Source: Anaerolineaceae bacterium (GTDB lineage Bacteria > Chloroflexota > Anaerolineae > Anaerolineales > Anaerolineaceae). Taken from it: a DNA stretch of 64,000 nt. A program made the translations under genes and the position numbers. The stretch lies in assembly GCA_016841365.1 (NCBI GenBank), contig JAENZI010000007.1:1-64000 (forward strand), read 5' to 3'. Below are positions 59,523 to 64,000 of the stretch, one piece after another (within the stretch, counting starts at the first letter, position 1; every line of letters starts with the position of its first letter). The notes below the pieces were generated by a model that was given only the letters and a program-made list of their open reading frames with translations, had not been told where the DNA came from and did no database searches.

Positions 59523-59564
59523 AAAAACGCTGCCCTTTATCGCGAAAACGCATCAGGTCAGCGT
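59523..59564 (-). terminator. terminator of EEP hydrolase gene
   Basis: On the minus strand ACGCTGACC pairs with GGGCAGCGT (one mismatch) around an inner ATGCG/CGCGAT helix, followed by TTTTCTATC. It starts 17 nt after the stop codon of the EEP gene. Confidence 0.58.
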
Positions 59565-59580
59565 ACTTTTTATAACGGCT

Positions 59581-60486
59581 CTATTTTATCTGCAAATTCG
59601 CCACAACCGGCAGGTGATCTGACGCTCTGCGGCTGAGATCGCCCGCCTCAATGCGGCATGAATAATCAACCAGCCGCGCGCGCGGATGAAAAAATATATG
59701 ATCGATGGGCTTATCCGACATTGGGTGCGTGGGCTCTTCGTTCTCAGGTACCAAGCGGACAAAATCGTTCTGCGATTCAAGCAGATGCGAGATGCAAAGT
59801 TCACCTGCCGGGGCATTGAAGTCACCTGCTAAAATCAGCGGTTTGTCTTGCAGCAGAATGTGTTCACGCACCAGGTCCAGCAGGCGTTCCACCTGTTGAT
59901 AGCGCATGGCCTTCGATTGCTCAATTTTGTTGGGCAGAGAAAGGGGGTCCCTTTCGCCTACCAGCGTTGAAAGATGCAGCGTAGCCACAAAGGGAAAGGG
60001 TGACTCCTTGAGACGGGCGATGACCGCATAACGCGGGTCCGTATCCCGGGTGCCCTGATACGATTGTGGGCGAAAAAGCGGGATGTTCCGTGGTGAACCG
60101 GGCCGGGCAGGATCGCCCAGCCTTGCAAAAGGAATGCGGGCGTGGATGGAATTCCCTTTAGCCCAGTTCCACCAATCACTAAAAACACCGGTGACCATCA
60201 CGTCTTTCTTCACCTGCATATGCGTTTCCATTGAGAGGGTCTGCCCAAAAAAGGCAAAGTCATAATTGCCAGTGTGGTTGACATAATCCATCAAGCTGTG
60301 GGTGACACCATCCGCATCGATATACTGCGAGGTTTCCTGAAGGCAGAGCACATCCGCATCCAGGCGCTTAATTAATATGCCCAGCGCATCCTGGCGAGAT
60401 TGCCAGGTGTCGTGCGGGAATTCCTCAAACGTTTTTTCCCCGCCGCTGATGTTCAGGGTTGCCACTCGTAAATCTAAACCACTCAC
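59581..60486 (-). CDS. endonuclease/exonuclease/phosphatase-family protein
   Basis: A 301-residue EEP-superfamily metal-dependent phosphoesterase. The motifs are VATLNISGG, the metal-binding LQET, LHLSTLVG, the catalytic GDFNAP and the C-terminal SDHLPV. Members hydrolyse DNA phosphodiesters, phospholipids or phosphoinositides; the substrate is unknown. There is no signal peptide, so it is probably cytoplasmic. The start codon is GTG at 60486, with a GGGAT site about 11 nt upstream. Confidence 0.88.
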   Translation of the reverse strand: MSGLDLRVATLNISGGEKTFEEFPHDTWQSRQDALGILIKRLDADVLCLQETSQYIDADGVTHSLMDYVNHTGNYDFAFFGQTLSMETHMQVKKDVMVTGVFSDWWNWAKGNSIHARIPFARLGDPARPGSPRNIPLFRPQSYQGTRDTDPRYAVIARLKESPFPFVATLHLSTLVGERDPLSLPNKIEQSKAMRYQQVERLLDLVREHILLQDKPLILAGDFNAPAGELCISHLLESQNDFVRLVPENEEPTHPMSDKPIDHIFFHPRARLVDYSCRIEAGDLSRRASDHLPVVANLQIK

Positions 60487-60674
60487 AATGATTGCATCCC
60501 TTTCTCGTAATTAGAAATCTTATTCTGGCTTGATCCAACTTCCAAACATCCTCATTATACCAAGATACACCCTTCAATCATGCCTGGCATATACTCCGAT
60601 GGGGCACAAAACAATTAAATTTGACCGACCTAAGTATTTTTTGGAGTCCCTGCGCGATCTGCGTACTCAGGATT

Positions 60675-61715
60675 TTAAAGCAAGCCGTTTGCCAACCGGG
60701 CGATCAACACATCTAATGCCGCATCCCCCGCCATTCCCCCGCTTTTGGCATCCAAATCGATTTGGAGCAATTGATGATAAATTGATTCAAGGGTAGGCAG
60801 CTCAAAACGTCGTGCCTGGGCGGCCACCTTACGGGCGACAAACTGATGCTGACCGAGCTGTTTTGCCACAGCCTGTTCGTCACCACCCGCATCAATGATT
60901 TCACGCGCCTGCAAGATCAAACGGAATTGACGGATGATCATGGAAAAAACCATCAGAAAGGGTTGATCTTCCAGCAAAAGGTGCAGTAGTTTGAGTGCCG
61001 TGTCGCCATCGCGCGAGCCAATCGCATCCACCATTTCGAAGATATCACTTTGCTGCTCCTGAATGCTCAATCTGCGGACATCGTCATCATCCACCGGACG
61101 TTCAAGGTTGACATAAGTCAGCAGTTTTTCAATCTCAACAGCCGCGCGTTGGGTGTTGCTGCCGAGATATTCGCCTAACAAAACCGCTGCGGAGGGAGTA
61201 AAACTGCCCCCTTTCTCTGTCGCCTTTCTTCGGATCCAATTGACCATTTCGTTACCGGATGGCAGGACACAATCGATAATCATCGCTTTGCTTCCGGCGA
61301 TTTCCGTCCATTGGATCAGCCAGTGTTTCTTCCCCAGTGTGACCCAATAACTCTCCCACGTCCCGCCCCGGTTGCGTTTCTTCTGTGTATCCGAAATAAC
61401 CAATACCAGCGCTGTGGTTTGCGGTAATGAATTGAATAAATCTGTCATCTGCTCAAGATTAGCGCCTTTGCTGAATTTATCGAGCAAACTAAGCGCGTCT
61501 TCAAGAACCACCAAACGTCTTTCCGTCAAGAAGGGCAGCGCCAATGCCGCCGATCTAAGGTCATTGAGATTGGCCGATTTCCCCTCCAGCCGGGTCATAT
61601 TCATCTCCGCCATATCAGGCTGACCTAAGGCTTGATAGAAATGATGGATGTGGGTTTCTACAGCCTCGCGGTCATCCCCGCGCAGGATATAGACAATCGG
61701 TTTTTGTTCAGTCAT
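60675..61715 (-). CDS. holA: DNA polymerase III subunit delta
   Basis: A 346-residue HolA, the clamp-loader delta subunit that opens the beta sliding clamp. Features include the N-terminal YILRGDDREAVETHI, the clamp-contact region LPFLTERRLVVLEDA, and the C-terminal collar domain with DIFEMVDAIGSRDGDTALKLL. The length is normal for the family. It starts 8 nt after the DUF6391 stop; no ribosome-binding site is obvious, so translational coupling is likely. Confidence 0.92.
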   Translation of the reverse strand: MTEQKPIVYILRGDDREAVETHIHHFYQALGQPDMAEMNMTRLEGKSANLNDLRSAALALPFLTERRLVVLEDALSLLDKFSKGANLEQMTDLFNSLPQTTALVLVISDTQKKRNRGGTWESYWVTLGKKHWLIQWTEIAGSKAMIIDCVLPSGNEMVNWIRRKATEKGGSFTPSAAVLLGEYLGSNTQRAAVEIEKLLTYVNLERPVDDDDVRRLSIQEQQSDIFEMVDAIGSRDGDTALKLLHLLLEDQPFLMVFSMIIRQFRLILQAREIIDAGGDEQAVAKQLGQHQFVARKVAAQARRFELPTLESIYHQLLQIDLDAKSGGMAGDAALDVLIARLANGLL

Positions 61716-61723
61716 AGGTAAAT

Positions 61724-62233
61724 TTATCCGCGGGTGACAACACGGTGCAGTCGGACGCCTGCTCTGACAGATGTCTCCACCCGGTCAAGCTCTAACCCGC
61801 CGGGATCTCCTGTGGTGGTGATCTGCTTCTGGACCATCGGACCCAACGGCCGGGTCAAGATCAGTGCAAGGGTTGCCAGTAAAATTGAGAGTGGAAGCCG
61901 TTCAAGCTTCTGCTTAAATTCCTTACCTGAGCCCAACATCCCCAGCCAGGCGGCCAATCCAGCCATCCCGCCAGAAATGGCAAAATTCGTCCCGCAATTC
62001 GGGTGCATGGCTAACTCGGCTTCGCCATTGCGCAATTTTTTGAGGGCTTCAATTGCTGCCTCTGCAACATCTTCAGAGGTCACATCGCCAATGATGGTAA
62101 ACCCAAAGGGTGATGATATGCCGCCCATGCTCACCTGTGGGTGCTTTTTACTGAGAATGTGTAATGTCGCATGTTCCAAGCCATGATTCCGGCGAGTGCG
62201 TGAAATCGGTCCATGATTAATTGAGTTGCTCAT
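61724..62233 (-). CDS. DUF6391-like membrane protein
   Basis: A 169-residue protein with the conserved N-terminal signature RRNHGLEHATLHILSKK and two hydrophobic helices in the middle (about 85-105 and 115-135), matching what I recall of DUF6391. The HxLEHATLH motif suggests a metal site, but the function is unknown. The ATG at 62233 is chosen because the signature then begins near residue 14. An alternative start at 62287 would be leaderless behind a TAAAAT. Confidence 0.68.
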   Translation of the reverse strand: MSNSINHGPISRTRRNHGLEHATLHILSKKHPQVSMGGISSPFGFTIIGDVTSEDVAEAAIEALKKLRNGEAELAMHPNCGTNFAISGGMAGLAAWLGMLGSGKEFKQKLERLPLSILLATLALILTRPLGPMVQKQITTTGDPGGLELDRVETSVRAGVRLHRVVTRG

Positions 62234-62342
62234 TAAGTTTCTACTTTCTCCCATACCAAACCAAATGACATGAACGGGGATTTTCATTCGTAAATTTTAA
62301 ATCATTATAACTTCAGGTGTTAAAGTTGCGGATTTTAAATTT

Positions 62343-63740
62343 TTATTCAACCAATGCCATTTGAAGCGCCTCGCGCAATGAGCGGGCTTCCTGGACTGCA
62401 ATCCCCCCGGGCCAGGGCTGTTTACGGTGCAGCCGGCGGGGAACAATCGCACTTTTAAAGCCCAAGCTGGCAGCCTCACGGAGGCGGGCATCCATCTGAC
62501 CCACCATACGCAGCTCACCCGACAGTCCCAACTCGCCAATCAATACGAGATCCGCCCGGACAGGTTGATCGCGCATTGAGGAAGTGATCGCTGCTGCCAC
62601 AGCCAGATCAGCAGCAGGTTCATCAATCCGCAGACCGCCGACCACATTCACAAAGATATCCTGCTCGGAAAGGCGAACGTTCATCCGACGGGACAGGACG
62701 GCGGCAATCAACAATAAGCGGTTGAAATCAATGCCGTTTGGCGTGCGACGCGGGTTGCCAAAGTTCGTATGACTGGTCAGCCCTTGAATTTCGACCAGCA
62801 GGGGGCGGGTACCCTCCATCGTCACGGCGATCGCTGACCCAGGTGCATTGATCATCCGTTCTGCCAAAAAGGCCTCCGAAGGGTTATTGATCTCGATCAT
62901 CCCCCGCTCCTGCATTTCAAACACGCCCACTTCCGAAGTTGCCCCAAATCGATTCTTGACTGATCGCAACAGGCGGTAAGCCTGGTATCGATCCCCTTCA
63001 AGGTATAAGACTGTGTCAACAATGTGCTCAAGCACGCGTGGCCCAGCAATTGTGCCCTGCTTGGTAACATGCCCGATCACAAATACGGCAATCCCGGAGG
63101 TCTTCGCCAATTCCCGCAAGCGGGAAGCGCATTCCCGCACCTGTGAAATTGATCCGGCACTCGATTCAAGTTCCGGCCGATAGACCGTTTGAATGGAATC
63201 CACCACCAAAATTCGGGGGTTAACAGATTGAATGTGCTCGAAGATCAAGTCCAGGTTGGTTTCAGTCACAAGGAATAATTCGTCGGGCAGCTCACCTGAT
63301 TTGCCGTCAATCCCCATCAGCAGGCGTGAGGCGCGCATCTTGATCTGGCGCTCCGATTCCTCGCCCGATACATACAACACACGGTTGCCATCCGCCATCT
63401 GCATCGTCATCTGCAGCATCAGTGTAGATTTGCCGATACCCGGGTCGCCGCCGATCAGGACGATCGAACCGGGCACAACGCCCCCGCCCAACACGCGTGA
63501 AAATTCGGTGATCGGCACAGCGATCCGTTCATCGCTATCCCCCTCGATTTCGCTAAGGCGTTTGGGAATCGAAAGACCGCCCAGGCCATGCATCCCTGCA
63601 TGACTTTGAGCGGTCTTGTTTGTTTCTACAATTTCTTCAACCATGCTGTCCCATGCACCGCATTGTGGACAGCGACCCAGGGCTTTCGGCGATGTTCGTC
63701 CGCATTCTTGGCAGACATAACGTGTCCTGGTTTTGGCCAT
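62343..63740 (-). CDS. radA: DNA repair protein RadA
   Basis: A 465-residue RadA (Sms), a DnaB-like branch-migration helicase in recombinational repair. It has an N-terminal zinc finger (Cys10, 13, 24, 27), Walker A GGDPGIGKSTL, the RadA-specific KNRFG motif in SVKNRFGATSEVG, and a C-terminal Lon-protease-like domain (GLRIDEPAADLAVAAAIT) without the catalytic pair. It starts 3 nt after the clp-type stop, so the two genes are co-transcribed, an arrangement also seen in Firmicutes (clpC-radA). Confidence 0.96.
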   Translation of the reverse strand: MAKTRTRYVCQECGRTSPKALGRCPQCGAWDSMVEEIVETNKTAQSHAGMHGLGGLSIPKRLSEIEGDSDERIAVPITEFSRVLGGGVVPGSIVLIGGDPGIGKSTLMLQMTMQMADGNRVLYVSGEESERQIKMRASRLLMGIDGKSGELPDELFLVTETNLDLIFEHIQSVNPRILVVDSIQTVYRPELESSAGSISQVRECASRLRELAKTSGIAVFVIGHVTKQGTIAGPRVLEHIVDTVLYLEGDRYQAYRLLRSVKNRFGATSEVGVFEMQERGMIEINNPSEAFLAERMINAPGSAIAVTMEGTRPLLVEIQGLTSHTNFGNPRRTPNGIDFNRLLLIAAVLSRRMNVRLSEQDIFVNVVGGLRIDEPAADLAVAAAITSSMRDQPVRADLVLIGELGLSGELRMVGQMDARLREAASLGFKSAIVPRRLHRKQPWPGGIAVQEARSLREALQMALVE

Positions 63741-63743
63741 AGT

Positions 63744-64000
63744 TTACATTCCTATTGCGGCTAAGTCGGGCTCTTCTTTCTGATCGCCCTGTTTATCGTG
63801 TTTCAGCACAATCTTCTTGACTTCAGCGCCGTCTTCCTCAACCGTTTCTACATCAACCAGGATCTGCTGACCCTCATCGAATTCTTTCGCCAGCAGGGCA
63901 TCTGAGAGCCGGTCTTCAATCTTTTGCTGGATCACCCTGCGGAGCGGCCTGGCGCCCATTTCAGGATTATAACCTTCTTCGGAAATTAATTCGAGGGCTT
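63744..64000 (-). CDS. ClpC/ClpB-type ATPase, C-terminal part (cut by window edge)
   Basis: The last 85 residues of a Clp/Hsp100 ATPase, running off the right end of the window. The reading frame begins ALELISEEGYNPEMGARPLR, the conserved start of the D2 small domain with the sensor-2 GAR motif, followed by RVIQQKIEDRLSDALL. The fragment is too short to separate ClpC from ClpB; linkage to radA favours ClpC. The visible C-terminal tail is acidic and short. Confidence 0.88.
   Translation of the reverse strand, partial: ALELISEEGYNPEMGARPLRRVIQQKIEDRLSDALLAKEFDEGQQILVDVETVEEDGAEVKKIVLKHDKQGDQKEEPDLAAIGM

Noticed and set aside
1-64000. CRISPR arrays, insertion sequences, prophage or integrative elements
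   Set aside because: No regularly spaced repeats, transposase or integrase genes, or attachment-site duplications were found; the tRNA-Pro gene has no adjacent integrase.

Overview
The window looks like an ordinary chromosomal stretch of a member of Chloroflexota, most likely class Anaerolineae. This is inferred from gene content and style: many lipoproteins with a LxxC lipobox followed by Thr/Pro-rich linkers, an ssb/DUF3467/translin-like cluster, GlpX and GlmM-type sugar metabolism, GH94 phosphorylases, and a RadA-Clp junction. Base composition is close to 50% GC throughout. No insertion sequence, prophage or CRISPR array is visible. The only structural RNA gene recognised is one tRNA-Pro.

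Layout. 1-7.1 kb: an alanine-dehydrogenase-like protein, a chloramphenicol-phosphotransferase-like kinase, urocanate hydratase followed by two small membrane-anchored proteins, a DinB-fold protein and a secreted sugar-dehydrogenase-type lipoprotein. 7.1-15.1 kb, minus strand: OsmC, a HerA-like ATPase, glycogen phosphorylase with a DUF2179 membrane protein, an isochorismatase-fold hydrolase and GlpX. 15.3-18.3 kb, plus strand: HAD phosphatase, a DUF2779 nuclease, DinB and DUF3795. 18.4-27.7 kb, minus strand: MgtC, lipoproteins, acetyltransferase, and a large propeller sensor kinase with its LuxR response regulator. 27.9-37.1 kb is mixed: aldo/keto reductase, a mini SWIM protein, NAD synthetase split over two overlapping genes, RNase HII with a glycosyltransferase, tRNA-Pro, an esterase, then ssb-DUF3467-translin and a LysM/M23 peptidase.

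37.2-53.4 kb is the most coherent system. A 13.5 kb minus-strand run encodes an Opp-type ABC importer (binding protein, two permeases, two ATPases), a GH3 beta-glucosidase and two GH94 phosphorylases. A LacI-family regulator lies just beyond it. I read this as uptake and mainly phosphorolytic breakdown of beta-linked gluco-oligosaccharides such as cellobiose. The binding-protein gene has a near-consensus promoter with a 20-bp LacI-type dyad (central CG) at the predicted start site, a leader of about 355 nt and an intra-operon terminator. A 14-bp sequence is repeated exactly in the leader of the binding-protein gene and in the leader of the LacI gene.

53.4-64 kb: AmrB/MEMO protein, a lipoprotein, then minus-strand housekeeping genes (an unusual 850-aa phosphohexomutase, GlmM, an EEP-family hydrolase, DNA polymerase III delta, DUF6391, RadA, and the C-terminus of a ClpC/ClpB ATPase cut by the window edge).

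The items most worth following are the ssb-DUF3467-translin operon, the shared leader element of the transport/LacI locus, the two candidate leaderless genes (esterase and amrB), the Cys-cluster DUF2779 nuclease and the 850-aa mutase. All function calls rest on motif and family recognition by eye; no database search was run.
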